From the NCBI GenBank assembly GCA_050951605.1, contig JBMNJJ010000005.1:62001-126000 (forward strand): a stretch of 64,000 bases of DNA. Direction: 5' to 3'. The notes under the pieces are model-generated. The model was not told the DNA's origin. It made no database searches and worked only from the letters and a program-made list of their open reading frames with translations. The translations under genes were made by a program, and so were the position numbers. Origin of the DNA: DUTS01 sp050951605 (lineage in GTDB: Bacteria; Bacillota; Peptococcia; DRI-13; DTU073). Numbering within the stretch: the first letter of the stretch is position 1; the number at the start of each line of letters is the position of its first letter. Of this stretch, positions 7,519 to 17,199 are shown piece by piece.

Positions 7519-8823
7519 TTAATCACAGTACTTTTGCAAAATTTCACGTGCCTCCCCAATCAAATAAAGTGACCCGGTAATCAGAACTAAATCTTCTGCT
7601 TGAGCTTCCTGTTTAGCCTTTTTGATAGCTTCCTTTAAATTTTCCCTGACCACAATAGGAACCTCCTTTTCATGAAAATTCCTACTTAATTCTTCCCAAT
7701 GCTCAGCTCTGTAAGAATTAGGCTTAGTAATAATCACCATCTCCACTAAAGGCTCTAAAAAATGTGCCGCTAAAGCACGATCTTTATCGTCTAACATCCC
7801 CATTACCAAAATTATACGCTCAACTTCCTGCCTTTTTTTTGATAACCATTGGGATAAGGCCTTAATTCCCGCGGGATTATGAGCACCATCCACAACTAAA
7901 AGAGGATTCCGCCCCATAACCTCTAAACGCCCCGGCCACTTCGCTTTTGCTAATCCTTCCTTAATTGTTTGTACCTCAATTTGCCACCCTTGTTCCTGTA
8001 AAATCTCCCCGGCCAAAATTGCTGTAACTGCATTTTCCAGCTGATGCTCACCCCAAAAAGGAAGAAAAAGCTTTTCATAATCATGTTGTGAGGTTTCCAG
8101 TGTAAAATATTGTCCTGCACTTATCTCCTCTTGCCACTCCCAAGAAGCCTTACGCTGCACTTCCCATAGTGGCGCCCGTAAATCCTTCGTCTTCTGTCTA
8201 ATGACCCGTAAAACCGCTTCCTCTCTACTTGCTGTTACCACAGGACAACCTTTTTTAATAATCCCGCTTTTCTTTTGCGTTATTTCCTCCAACGTACTTC
8301 CTAGATAATCCTGATGATCAAAGGAAACATTCGTAATTATAGAAAGTAGTGGTTTTTTCACCACATTAGTTGAATCAATATCGCCTCCCATCCCTACTTC
8401 AATGAGAGCAACATCTACTTTTTCGCGGGCAAAATACAAAAAAGCTGCAGCAGTTAAAACCTCAAATTCAGTAGGGGCTTCCCCCGTCTCATGTTGAACC
8501 TCTGCCACAACTCCTAAAACCTCTCCTAACAAAAGTGCCAACACATCCTCAGCAATGTTTTCTCCGTTGATTACAAAACGTTCACAATAAGAAAGAAGGT
8601 GAGGGGAACTAAATACCCCCACCCGATAACCACTTTCCCTTAAAATAGAAGAAAGCATGGTCAAAGTTGAACCCTTCCCATTCGTCCCTCCAATATGAAC
8701 CATAGGGACTTCTTCTTCCGGATTACCTAAAATCCTCAACAAGCTACTAATCCGCTGTAAACCAAGATTAATCCCGAAACGGGTAAATTGACTAAGTTTT
8801 GTCAACACATCGCGATACTCCAT
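7519..8823 (-). CDS. folC: Bifunctional folylpolyglutamate synthase/dihydrofolate synthase
   Basis: Adds glutamate to dihydropteroate and to reduced folates. The start is set at the ATG at 8823, because a ggggag site inside the end of valS is at the right distance. The frame could also open at a TTG at 8847, but that start would cover the site. Product of 434 residues with the P-loop HIGGTNGKGST, the Mur-ligase motif EVGMGGDIDSTN, SFDHQDYLG, and the C-terminal VVDGAHNPAG. It follows valS by four bases, so it is in the valS operon and likely also under T-box control. Confidence 0.95.
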   Translation of the reverse strand: MEYRDVLTKLSQFTRFGINLGLQRISSLLRILGNPEEEVPMVHIGGTNGKGSTLTMLSSILRESGYRVGVFSSPHLLSYCERFVINGENIAEDVLALLLGEVLGVVAEVQHETGEAPTEFEVLTAAAFLYFAREKVDVALIEVGMGGDIDSTNVVKKPLLSIITNVSFDHQDYLGSTLEEITQKKSGIIKKGCPVVTASREEAVLRVIRQKTKDLRAPLWEVQRKASWEWQEEISAGQYFTLETSQHDYEKLFLPFWGEHQLENAVTAILAGEILQEQGWQIEVQTIKEGLAKAKWPGRLEVMGRNPLLVVDGAHNPAGIKALSQWLSKKRQEVERIILVMGMLDDKDRALAAHFLEPLVEMVIITKPNSYRAEHWEELSRNFHEKEVPIVVRENLKEAIKKAKQEAQAEDLVLITGSLYLIGEAREILQKYCD

Positions 8824-8827
8824 TTGC

Positions 8828-11503
8828 TCAACTCCCCAAAGTAGCAATCCTTTCTACAAGTGCTTCTTTCTTGGTACGATAATCCTTTAACTTTTCCTCT
8901 TCCTTCGCCACTATTTCCCGCGGAGCTTTCGTCAGAAAACCCTTATTATTAAGCTTCCTTTCCAAACGAGCAATTTCCTGATCTAAAACTCCGTTTTCTT
9001 TTTCTAAACGTGCTTTTTCTTGTTCTATATCCACTAACCCTTGTAAAAGCAGATAAACCTCCACCCCGCTTACCACGGCTGTAACTGCCTGTTCCGGTTT
9101 TTCCGGACTACTCAACACCAGATCAGCTTCAGCTAATTTTGCTAAATTAAAGAGATATTCTTCTCCCTTTTGTAATACTGCTAGAACTTCTTCATCTTGC
9201 GCCATCAACACGACCTTCGCCTTTTTCCCCAGTGGTACATTCATTTCACTACGCAAATTACGAATAGCCCTAATCACATCCATCAGTAGAGCCATCTCTC
9301 TTTCCGTCTGTTCATCTAATTCTTTTTCTACGCCAAGAGGCCAAGGAGCTAACATTATCGTCTGCCCCTCATGTGGCAAATACTGCCAGATCTCTTCAGT
9401 TAAAAAAGGCATAAACGGATGCAATAATTCCATCGTTTCCCGCAAAGTTTGAGCTAATACCTTTTGCGCCGTTCTTCTACTCTCTTCTGTTTCTTTGCCA
9501 TAAAGACGAGGCTTTACTATTTCAATATACCAGTCACAAAACTCATCCCAAATAAATTCATAAATCAGCCGTGCTGCTTCCCCCAACTCATACCGCTCTA
9601 AATTACGGGTCACTTCTTGGGCCGTCCGATTAAAGCGACTTCTAATCCAACGGTCAGCTAAAGTATATTCTGTGCCGCCCTCTTCCTCTTGATAATCGGC
9701 CAGATTCATTAAAGCAAAACGTGAGGCATTCCAGATTTTATTAGCGAAATTACGTACTGCTTCTAGCCGTTCCGTCTGAAAACGCAAGTCATTACCGGGA
9801 GTGTTCCCTGTAATTAACATAAACCTTAACGTATCGGCACCATACTCCTCAATAACCTCAATCGGGTCAATGCCGTTACCTAAGGACTTACTCATTTTCC
9901 TACCTTGACTGTCCAGTACCAAACCGTGAATAAAAACATCACGAAAAGGAACATCAGGCATAAATTCCAAAGCCGAAAAAATCATGCGAGCCACCCAGAA
10001 GAAAATAATGTCACGTCCCGTCACCAATACAGAAGTAGGATAATAACACTGCAAAGTTTCTGTTTTTTCAGGCCACCCCATCGTCGAAAAAGGCCACAAC
10101 GCTGAACTAAACCACGTATCCAAAACATCAGGGTCTCGAACTAATTCTGTAGAACCACACTGTGGGCAAACCTGTGGTTCTTCTTTCGTACAGATAACTT
10201 GAGTACAGTCCTGACAATACCAGACAGGAAGACGATGTCCCCACCACAATTGCCGACTAATACACCAATCACGAATATTTTCCATCCAGTTTAAATAAAT
10301 CTTCGTAAAACGTTCCGGGACAAAGCGAATTCTTCCCTCCCGTACTGCCTGAATAGCCGGCTCTGCCAAAGGTTTCATCTTCACAAACCACTGCTTAGAA
10401 ACCAGAGGCTCAATGACTGTATCGCAACGATAGCACTGTCCTACCGCATGTTCATGTTCTTCTACTTTTACCAAAAAACCCAACTTTTCTAAATCAGCCA
10501 CAACTTGTTTTCTAGCTACATAACGATCCATCCCGGCATACTTTCCGGCCTGTTCATTCATTACCGCTTGACGATCTAAAACAGTAATCTGCTCTAAATT
10601 ATGTCGGAGTCCCATTTCAAAGTCATTCGGGTCATGTGCCGGAGTAACTTTAACCGCACCGGTTCCAAATTCCCGATCTACATAGTCATCCGCAATAATG
10701 GGGATGATTCTATCCGTAAGAGGCAGACGAAGCTGTTTCCCCACTAACTTCTTATAACGTTCATCCTCAGGATGAACAGCTACGGCTGTATCTCCCAGCA
10801 TTGTTTCCGGCCGGGTCGTCGCTACGATAACCTCTTCCTCACTATCGACAACCGGATATCTGATATGCCATATTTTACCTCCCTGAGGCTCATGTTCCAC
10901 CTCAATATCAGAAATCGTGGTCTGACATTTAGGGCACCAATTAATAATGTAATTTCCTTGATAAATCAAACCTTTTTCATAAAGCCGGACAAAAACCTCC
11001 TGTACAGCATGAGAACAACCTTCATCTAAAGTAAATCTTTCTTTGGACCAATCACAAGAGGTTCCCAATTTACGTAACTGGGTAGTAATATGCCCCCCAT
11101 ATTGCTTTTTCCAGGCCCACACTCTTTCTAAAAACTTCTCTCGACCTAGGTCTTCTTTAGAAAGACCCTCCTTAGCTAAATGCTCCTCCACTCTGGCCTG
11201 TGTGGCAATCCCGGCATGGTCTGTCCCCGGTAGCCAGAGTGTTTCGTCTCCCTGCATCCGATGCCAACGCGTGAGAATATCCTGCAAAGTATTATCCAAA
11301 GCATGTCCTAAATGCAGTGAACCCGTCACATTCGGTGGAGGCATAATAATGGAAAAAGTTTCTGCCTCCCCTTTAGCTTTCTGAACACTTAATTTTTCAT
11401 CAACTCTAGCTTGAAAATAGCCTTCTTTTTCCCAAACCTGATACCACTTTCCCTCTACACTCTGTGGGTCATATACCGTAGACAAACTTTTTTCATCTTT
11501 CAT
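8828..11503 (-). CDS. valS: Valyl-tRNA synthetase
   Basis: Class I aminoacyl-tRNA synthetase charging tRNA-Val. The ATG at 11503 is preceded by agggagga; an upstream start at 11539 in the same frame has no such site. The protein is 891 residues with the HIGH-type motif PNVTGSLHLGHA, the editing domain, two CxxC zinc-knuckle-like pairs (NWCPKCQTTISD and WYCQDC with QVCPQCGS), the KMSKSLGN loop and a C-terminal coiled-coil arm rich in Glu/Lys. Transcribed from a T-box leader. Confidence 0.97.
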   Translation of the reverse strand: MKDEKSLSTVYDPQSVEGKWYQVWEKEGYFQARVDEKLSVQKAKGEAETFSIIMPPPNVTGSLHLGHALDNTLQDILTRWHRMQGDETLWLPGTDHAGIATQARVEEHLAKEGLSKEDLGREKFLERVWAWKKQYGGHITTQLRKLGTSCDWSKERFTLDEGCSHAVQEVFVRLYEKGLIYQGNYIINWCPKCQTTISDIEVEHEPQGGKIWHIRYPVVDSEEEVIVATTRPETMLGDTAVAVHPEDERYKKLVGKQLRLPLTDRIIPIIADDYVDREFGTGAVKVTPAHDPNDFEMGLRHNLEQITVLDRQAVMNEQAGKYAGMDRYVARKQVVADLEKLGFLVKVEEHEHAVGQCYRCDTVIEPLVSKQWFVKMKPLAEPAIQAVREGRIRFVPERFTKIYLNWMENIRDWCISRQLWWGHRLPVWYCQDCTQVICTKEEPQVCPQCGSTELVRDPDVLDTWFSSALWPFSTMGWPEKTETLQCYYPTSVLVTGRDIIFFWVARMIFSALEFMPDVPFRDVFIHGLVLDSQGRKMSKSLGNGIDPIEVIEEYGADTLRFMLITGNTPGNDLRFQTERLEAVRNFANKIWNASRFALMNLADYQEEEGGTEYTLADRWIRSRFNRTAQEVTRNLERYELGEAARLIYEFIWDEFCDWYIEIVKPRLYGKETEESRRTAQKVLAQTLRETMELLHPFMPFLTEEIWQYLPHEGQTIMLAPWPLGVEKELDEQTEREMALLMDVIRAIRNLRSEMNVPLGKKAKVVLMAQDEEVLAVLQKGEEYLFNLAKLAEADLVLSSPEKPEQAVTAVVSGVEVYLLLQGLVDIEQEKARLEKENGVLDQEIARLERKLNNKGFLTKAPREIVAKEEEKLKDYRTKKEALVERIATLGS

Positions 11504-11519
11504 CCTTTTTTCCTCCCTA

Positions 11520-11746
11520 GACAACTTCTCTAAAAACAAAATCCTTCACATCCTTAAAAGGACGGAAGGACCTCTTTTCCGCGGTACCACCTTAATTCCC
11601 CCCTCGGGGACACTCATTCCTGCTGTAACGGGCAGATCCGGCAGTATCTACTTTTCCTTTTCAATACTGCGCCTCCGGGACGACTTAAGCACTATAACTA
11701 GCCCTGATAAACCTTACAGCCCTAGAGTTTATCTCTCTGTAGGGAT
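11520..11746 (-). promoter_or_regulatory. T-box leader of valS with terminator/antiterminator
   Basis: Read on the minus strand, the region contains the highly conserved T-box aaggtggtaccgcgg at about 11580-11594. The UGGU bulge in it can pair with an uncharged tRNA ending in ACCA. Upstream are features of a stem I/III region, including ctgcccgttacagcagg. Downstream a GC-rich stem (arms tccttccgtcctt and aaggatgtgaagga) is followed by ttttgttttt, a terminator directly before valS. Location in front of valS implies tRNA-Val sensing; a GTC triplet is present, but I could not fix the specifier position with certainty. Confidence 0.9.
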
Positions 11747-12193
11747 TTATAGACTCCTACTTCCCTTCTTCAGCTTCTTCTTTACGCCTTTTATCTTACC
11801 TATTTGTGCTGCCCTTGTCAAGAAATGAGTACCAAAATAACCCCCTAGTAAACCCCAGAGGGACCAAACTAAAATTTGGCGGCCAAGTGTTGCCCAAGAA
11901 TACAACTCCGGCACAAGCTCCAGATTGACAATAATCCCTAAAAGCCCTAACAAAATCCCTACCCACAGACCATGGAGCCAACCTCTATCTTCAGCTTTTC
12001 TTCCCGCAACTACTCCTCCTGCCAATACTCCGCCAATCCCCAAAAGATAAAGTAAGAACCCTAAATGATAAACTTTCGCCTCTGTGAGTACAACCCAAAG
12101 CAAAGCCATAATCCCACTCATAAACCAACAGCCTAAAGCTACCGTCACACCTAGCCAAATCGCTTTCAACTCTAATTTATCCGTACCACTCAT
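11747..12193 (-). CDS. TIGR04086-type membrane protein
   Basis: 148 residues with four predicted membrane helices (about 15-38, 42-63, 74-92, 103-126) and a basic C-terminal tail (KGVKKKLKKGSR). Length, four-helix layout and the glycine-rich GGVLAGGVVAGRKAEDRGWLHG segment fit the uncharacterised TIGR04086 membrane family of spore-formers. Its stop lies at the upstream edge of the valS T-box leader. Function unknown. Confidence 0.6.
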   Translation of the reverse strand: MSGTDKLELKAIWLGVTVALGCWFMSGIMALLWVVLTEAKVYHLGFLLYLLGIGGVLAGGVVAGRKAEDRGWLHGLWVGILLGLLGIIVNLELVPELYSWATLGRQILVWSLWGLLGGYFGTHFLTRAAQIGKIKGVKKKLKKGSRSL

Positions 12194-12292
12194 TTTTACT
12201 CACCTTTACTTTTACCTTTTGGTCATATCTTTATATACCTTATGCCAAAACCAACAAACCATGCTAATTAATTAAATTCGTACTAACGTTGT

Positions 12293-12321
12293 TTGAAAAA
12301 ACAGGATATTGTAAAAATATA
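12293..12321 (+). promoter_or_regulatory. Possible promoter of the radical SAM/GH3 operon
   Basis: A TTGAAA hexamer at 12293-12298 is followed, after 17 bases, by AATATA, a poor -10 match. It lies about 60-85 bases upstream of the first operon gene in an AT-rich intergenic region. This is the best candidate seen, but the -10 element is weak and AT-rich DNA gives many chance matches. Confidence 0.25.
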
Positions 12322-12377
12322 GCGAATTACATAATATTAAGTCCAATGGAATTCCGCAAATAGTTAGGGGGGACTTG

Positions 12378-13643
12378 ATGCTATTAACTAATCTAAAGGT
12401 TATTTTTAAAATGAGTACGGATAAAAATGTGAGATTGCAACTACGGCAAACCAAGGAAATGATAAAAAATGACAAATTATATTCCACGTTTAAAATGTTA
12501 AAATTTGCTTTGAAATTTTTAACAAGAGATAAACTGACCTCTCATCAGGGAATATATTATGTTAATTTTGCCTTTCCTGTTTTCCCTTCCCCGGCTTTTA
12601 TAACATTTCTGAACTTAGCCCGAGATAAACAAAATATTTTAACTTCACATGCCTTTTGTAAAAAAACTGCTCCTTTAAGTATTTGTCTTACCATAACAAC
12701 TAAATGTAATTATGATTGTTATTATTGCGGATCAAAAGATAAAAATAAAACTGACCTCTCGACAGATGATTGGAAAAAGATTATTGCCGATTTACAAAAG
12801 ATGAATACTCCGATTATCTTTTTTACCGGGGGAGAACCACTTTTACATCCAGATTTAGAGGAGCTCTGCCAATGCGTAACCGATAAATCACTTTTGTATA
12901 TCCTAACTACAGGTGATGGTCTCACCTTAGAAAGAGCTAAAAAACTAAAAGAATGCGGAGTATTTGGCTTAGGAATAAGTCTTACTACTTGTGATGAAAT
13001 TATTGATATTGAAAAGCGTCAACATGGTAAATGCTATCAAAATGCTGTCAATGCAATTAAATACTCAGTTGCCACTGGGTTATTCACAACAGTAATTACC
13101 GTAATCCCCAAAAATGAAGTCAATGAAGAAAAATTATTTAATTTTTTTGCCTTCTTAGAAGAATTAGGTGTACAAGAAGTAATTTTAAAAGAACCGATTA
13201 AAGTAGGTCGCCTCCTGGACGACCCTAATCATGAAATTTATTATTTTACTGAAAACGAAAAAAAAGCATTAATTAATTTGCAAAAAAAGGCTAATAAAAA
13301 ATTTAAAAAGCTACTAATTAGCACAGAATTATTGTATTCCAGCGATAAAAGTTTTGGTTGCTCCGCGGGGATACAGCACTCTGCAATCAATTCCAATGGT
13401 GATTTAACTCCCTGTGATTTTTGTCCTATCTCCTTTGGCAATGCCCTAGAGGAACCCTTAAGTGAATTATGGATGAAAATGTCTGATACCATAAATGTAC
13501 CCTTTAATGACTGTTTACAAATGTTTATTTACCCTGAATTAGCGGGACAAGAAACACCTCTGCCCCCGGAAAAAACATATAAAATTATTCATCAGTATAA
13601 AAATGAAACCTTCCCGAACCTTTATCGAGACCTGCAAAAATAA
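12378..13643 (+). CDS. Radical SAM protein with SPASM-like C-terminus
   Basis: 421 residues from the ATG at 12378 (ggggggac just upstream; a TTG three bases earlier is less likely). The [4Fe-4S]/SAM-binding motif CNYDCYYC (Cys 110, 114, 117) is followed by the FTGGEPLLHP motif. The C-terminus contains CSAGIQHSAINSNGDLTPC followed by DFC, resembling the auxiliary-cluster region of SPASM/twitch enzymes, though with fewer cysteines than full SPASM proteins. There is a roughly 95-residue N-terminal extension rich in basic and aromatic residues. It opens the seven-gene operon. Many SPASM enzymes modify peptides or carry redox co-clusters; no precursor peptide gene is visible nearby, so the substrate is open. 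Confidence 0.85.
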   Translation: MLLTNLKVIFKMSTDKNVRLQLRQTKEMIKNDKLYSTFKMLKFALKFLTRDKLTSHQGIYYVNFAFPVFPSPAFITFLNLARDKQNILTSHAFCKKTAPLSICLTITTKCNYDCYYCGSKDKNKTDLSTDDWKKIIADLQKMNTPIIFFTGGEPLLHPDLEELCQCVTDKSLLYILTTGDGLTLERAKKLKECGVFGLGISLTTCDEIIDIEKRQHGKCYQNAVNAIKYSVATGLFTTVITVIPKNEVNEEKLFNFFAFLEELGVQEVILKEPIKVGRLLDDPNHEIYYFTENEKKALINLQKKANKKFKKLLISTELLYSSDKSFGCSAGIQHSAINSNGDLTPCDFCPISFGNALEEPLSELWMKMSDTINVPFNDCLQMFIYPELAGQETPLPPEKTYKIIHQYKNETFPNLYRDLQK

Positions 13644-13655
13644 AGGGAGAAAGTT

Positions 13656-14948
13656 ATGAGAATTTTATTTATTTTGCCCTATGATCATACATATAAGTAC
13701 AAAGGCAGTTTTACCAAATCAATCTCCTATGCTCCACTGACCTTATCGGTTTTGGCGGCTCTTGTTCCTCAGGAGATGAAGGCAGAAATCAAGATTGTTG
13801 ATGAAGGTGTGGACAAGCCGTGCCTGAGAGGTGATTTTGACCTTGTCGCCATAACCTGTGTAACCTCAGCAGCCCAACGCGCTTATGAATTATGTAAATA
13901 TTGGAAAGAAAAAGGAAGTTATGTTGTCTTAGGTGGTGTTCATCCTACCTTAATGCCGAAGGAAGCAAAAGAACATGCCGACACTATTTTTATCGGCTTG
14001 GCGGAAGAAACTTTTCCGCAATTTCTCCAAGATTATCTGCAAGGTACGCCGCAAAAGTTATACCGGCATAAGTCTAAATGTGAATATTTATCTTTACCTA
14101 CCCCCAGACGTGACCTTATCAGTAAAAAATATATGAAAATCCCTACTGTTATCGCTAACCGCGGTTGTCTGAATCAATGTAGCTATTGTTCGATTAATAA
14201 GCTTTGGGGAAAGAATAGCTTAACACGCCCTCTCGACGAAGTTATTCAGGAAATAAAAGAACTTAACCCCAAAAGAATTATTCTTCTGGATCCGAGTCCC
14301 ACCTCTAACGAAGAATATGCAACTCAGTTTTTCCAAGCCTTAATTCCTTTAAAGATAAAATGGTCCGGACTAAGTACAATTGATATTGTAAAAAAGCCGC
14401 ACTTGTTTGACCTGATGGTCAAAAGCGGCTGTGAAGGAATACTGGCAGGCTTCGAAAGTATCAACAGTGCTAATCTTTTAGCAGTTGAGAAAAGAACAAA
14501 TAAGGTTGCTGAATACAAATATGCCGTAAAACAGTTTCATCAAGCTAATATCCCCATCCTCGGTTGTTTTGTCGCCGGTTTTGACCATGACACTAAAGAA
14601 AGTCTCCTGAATACTGTTGATTTTATAGATGAAATTGGCATTGACCTTCCTCGCTTCTCTATTTTAACCCCTTTCCCCGGTACAGCATTGTTTGCTAACT
14701 ACGAAAAAGAGAACAGAATCCTTACAAAAAACTGGGACCTCTATGATACCATGCATGTTGTTTTTGAACCTAAACACATGAGCCCTACCGAATTGCAAAA
14801 AATATTTTTCGAGATATGGAAAAAGTCTTACACCACCAAAAAAATATTAAAACGATTGCGTAATACTAAAAAAGAAAAAATAATTAAACTTAGTGCTAAT
14901 CTCGGCTTTAAGTATTACGCCTATAAACTCAGAAAAGCAGGTGATTAA
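13656..14948 (+). CDS. Cobalamin-binding-domain radical SAM enzyme (paralogue A)
   Basis: 430 residues: an N-terminal Rossmann-like B12-binding domain (about 1-130, with VVLGGVHPTLMP at 90-101), then the radical SAM barrel with CLNQCSYC (Cys 171, 175, 178). The classical DxHxxG lower-ligand motif is not seen in the B12 domain. It is strongly similar to the product of the gene at 17200: both share YAPLTL, LAALVP, GGVHPT, PTPRR and LPRxSILTPFP. B12-dependent radical SAM enzymes carry out methylations, ring formations and C-C couplings on unactivated carbons. RBS agggagaaag. It lies 12 bases after the preceding gene and is followed immediately by the next. Confidence 0.87.
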   Translation: MRILFILPYDHTYKYKGSFTKSISYAPLTLSVLAALVPQEMKAEIKIVDEGVDKPCLRGDFDLVAITCVTSAAQRAYELCKYWKEKGSYVVLGGVHPTLMPKEAKEHADTIFIGLAEETFPQFLQDYLQGTPQKLYRHKSKCEYLSLPTPRRDLISKKYMKIPTVIANRGCLNQCSYCSINKLWGKNSLTRPLDEVIQEIKELNPKRIILLDPSPTSNEEYATQFFQALIPLKIKWSGLSTIDIVKKPHLFDLMVKSGCEGILAGFESINSANLLAVEKRTNKVAEYKYAVKQFHQANIPILGCFVAGFDHDTKESLLNTVDFIDEIGIDLPRFSILTPFPGTALFANYEKENRILTKNWDLYDTMHVVFEPKHMSPTELQKIFFEIWKKSYTTKKILKRLRNTKKEKIIKLSANLGFKYYAYKLRKAGD

Positions 14949-14949
14949 A

Positions 14950-15654
14950 GTGAAACTACATGGTGAAATCATTAAAATAGAATCTTTAACTTCAGAAACC
15001 ATTAATGCTATGTATGCTTTAATGGATGAGTTTTATGACCAGATGACTCCTTCTGCTTTTAAGAAAGATTTAAGCGAAAAAGACTACAGTATTATGTTAT
15101 ATGATCAAAATAATGCTCTGAAGGGTTTTTCGACACAAAAAATGATGCAAGTTACAGTAGGAAAGCAAGAAATATATGGTGTCTTTTCCGGAGATACCAT
15201 TATCCATAAAGACTATTGGGGTAGTCTGACTCTTTTCAAAGTATTTGTGCAATATTTTTTTGCCTATGGAGAAAGTTATCCGGAGTTTTATTGGTTTCTC
15301 ATCTCCAAAGGTTATAAAACCTATAAAATATTACCTGTTATTTTTAAAGAATTTTATCCCCGCGTAAATGTAGAAACACCGCCCTTTGCAAAATCGATTA
15401 TGCATGCATTTGGAAAAACAAAATATCCCCATGAATATGATGAGACCAGCGGTGTAATTAAATATAAAACAGTAAAGGATAGGTTAAAAGATGGTGTTGC
15501 TGAAATTACAGAAAAACAACTTAAGAATAAAGACATTCAATATTTTTTAAGTATTAATCCGGGATATGACAAAGGGAACGACTTAGTTTGCCTGACCAAA
15601 CTTTGTGTTGATAATTTAAGACCAACTGCTAGAAGATTACTTTGGGGGAAGTGA
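14950..15654 (+). CDS. GNAT-like putative acyltransferase
   Basis: 234 residues from a GTG at 14950, one base after the preceding stop and behind agcaggtg. A longer frame start at 14893 would overlap the upstream gene. No signal peptide or membrane segment is seen. The order MDEFYDQM, a central beta-rich part with GVFSGDTIIHKDYWGSLTLFK, and FYWFLISKGYKTYKILP resembles a divergent GNAT N-acyltransferase fold with the acceptor-loop glycines displaced. I do not recognise a named family. Its position between a B12 radical SAM gene and the GH3 gene suggests a step that loads or transfers an acyl group in the same pathway. Confidence 0.5.
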   Translation: MKLHGEIIKIESLTSETINAMYALMDEFYDQMTPSAFKKDLSEKDYSIMLYDQNNALKGFSTQKMMQVTVGKQEIYGVFSGDTIIHKDYWGSLTLFKVFVQYFFAYGESYPEFYWFLISKGYKTYKILPVIFKEFYPRVNVETPPFAKSIMHAFGKTKYPHEYDETSGVIKYKTVKDRLKDGVAEITEKQLKNKDIQYFLSINPGYDKGNDLVCLTKLCVDNLRPTARRLLWGK

Positions 15655-15658
15655 TCAC

Positions 15659-17197
15659 TTGCCGGAACGAATTAAATGCTACATCATCAATTCTTTTAGC
15701 CGCTTGCTCTATAAAAACGAATATAAAAAATTTCTTAAGATTAAAGACCTTAAAAAACAACAGTCAAAAAAGCTTCTGGAGATCCTAACAAAAAATAAAG
15801 TATGTGCCTATGGGAAAAAGTTCAATTTTCATAAAATAAAGAACATCACTGCATATCAAAATTTAGTTCCTTTAACCACCTATGAAGATTACCTTCCCTT
15901 TATTGAAAAAATTAAAAATGGTGAGCAAAATATTTTAACGAGTGAAGCTGTTTTAATTCTAGAACCCACTGGCGGTTCTACCTCTGCTATCAAGCTAATC
16001 CCCTATACAAAATCGCTCCAAATAGAATTTCAAAAAGGTTTAAAACCTTGGCTTTATGACTTATATACACAAAATCGTGAACTTAATTGGGGAAAAAGCT
16101 ATTGGTCCATAACTCCTGCCACTATGCAAAAAAAATATACAAAAGGTGGACTACCCATTGGTTTCGAGGAAGATAGTGATTACTTAGGAGGCTGGGGAAA
16201 TAGGCTGCTGAAACATATTATGGCTGTATCCGCGAAGGTCGCCCAAGAGAAAAATATTGCTGCTTTTTATGACAAAACAGCACTATCCCTGTTAAAATGC
16301 AAAAATCTTACCTTTATTTCTATCTGGAATCCTACTCTTTTAATTTTAATCCTTGACCATATAGAAAAAAACTCGGCAAGACTTCTCTCTGAATTACCCC
16401 CCCAACGGCGATCCAAGGTGAAAAAATTTCTACAAGATAAAACCTATCATAAACTTTGGCCACATTTAAAGGTCATCAGCTGTTGGAGTGATGCCCAAGC
16501 TCATCTTTATGCTGAAAAGTTAAAAAAGCTTTTTCCCCATGTTTATCTTCAGCCGAAAGGGTTACTGGCCACTGAAGGGTTTATCTCCTTACCTTTTACC
16601 AATGAAAAAGGAGCTAGACTTAGTATAAATTCTCATTTTTTCGAATTCATCTCCACAAGAGATAATAAAATATATCTTGCCCATGAACTGGCCAAAGGTG
16701 AAGAATACGAAGTAGTAATCACCACTTCTGGTGGTTTCTATCGCTATAAATTAAATGACCTCATTAAGGTTGTAGGCTTTCAAGGAGTTTTCCCCCTTAT
16801 AAAATTTAGGGGAAAGCGAGATAAGGTTTGCGATTTATTTGGGGAAAAGTTACATGAAAATTTTCTTAAAAATACGATGGATCACTTAGGGGTAAAGGAT
16901 AGCTTCTATATGTTTGCTCCTGAACAAAATGGCTATGTCCTCTATCTTCAAGCAGAACAAATACCACCCAATCTTGATGAAGCATTACGGGAAAATTTCC
17001 ATTATGATTATTGCCGAAAATTAGGACAGCTCCAAGCAGTGAAAATCTTTAAATTAACCGGTGACCCTTTGCGAGAATATATCTATGAATGTGTCCAACG
17101 TGGTCAAAAACTAGGTGATATTAAACCAACCGTTTTACACTTAGAAAGCGGTTGGGATAAAGTATTCAAAGGAAACTACATTGTGGAAGGAGATTAG
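15659..17197 (+). CDS. GH3-family acyl-adenylating (acyl-acid amido synthetase) enzyme
   Basis: 512 residues starting at a TTG at 15659 with gggggaagtga upstream. GH3 proteins belong to the ANL superfamily: they activate a carboxylic acid with ATP and usually join it to an amine such as an amino acid. Visible motifs are the phosphate-binding loop LEPTGGSTSAIKLIPYT (101-117), LLATEGFISLPF in the middle (acceptor/nucleotide motif), and TSGGFYRYKLNDLIKVVGF, the classic GH3 Y-x-Y/LxD/VxGF motif. Close to full family length. Bacterial GH3 proteins are poorly characterised. Embedded among radical SAM genes with 2-4 base gaps, so it very likely acts on the same product. Confidence 0.85.
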   Translation: MPERIKCYIINSFSRLLYKNEYKKFLKIKDLKKQQSKKLLEILTKNKVCAYGKKFNFHKIKNITAYQNLVPLTTYEDYLPFIEKIKNGEQNILTSEAVLILEPTGGSTSAIKLIPYTKSLQIEFQKGLKPWLYDLYTQNRELNWGKSYWSITPATMQKKYTKGGLPIGFEEDSDYLGGWGNRLLKHIMAVSAKVAQEKNIAAFYDKTALSLLKCKNLTFISIWNPTLLILILDHIEKNSARLLSELPPQRRSKVKKFLQDKTYHKLWPHLKVISCWSDAQAHLYAEKLKKLFPHVYLQPKGLLATEGFISLPFTNEKGARLSINSHFFEFISTRDNKIYLAHELAKGEEYEVVITTSGGFYRYKLNDLIKVVGFQGVFPLIKFRGKRDKVCDLFGEKLHENFLKNTMDHLGVKDSFYMFAPEQNGYVLYLQAEQIPPNLDEALRENFHYDYCRKLGQLQAVKIFKLTGDPLREYIYECVQRGQKLGDIKPTVLHLESGWDKVFKGNYIVEGD

Positions 17198-17199
17198 CA

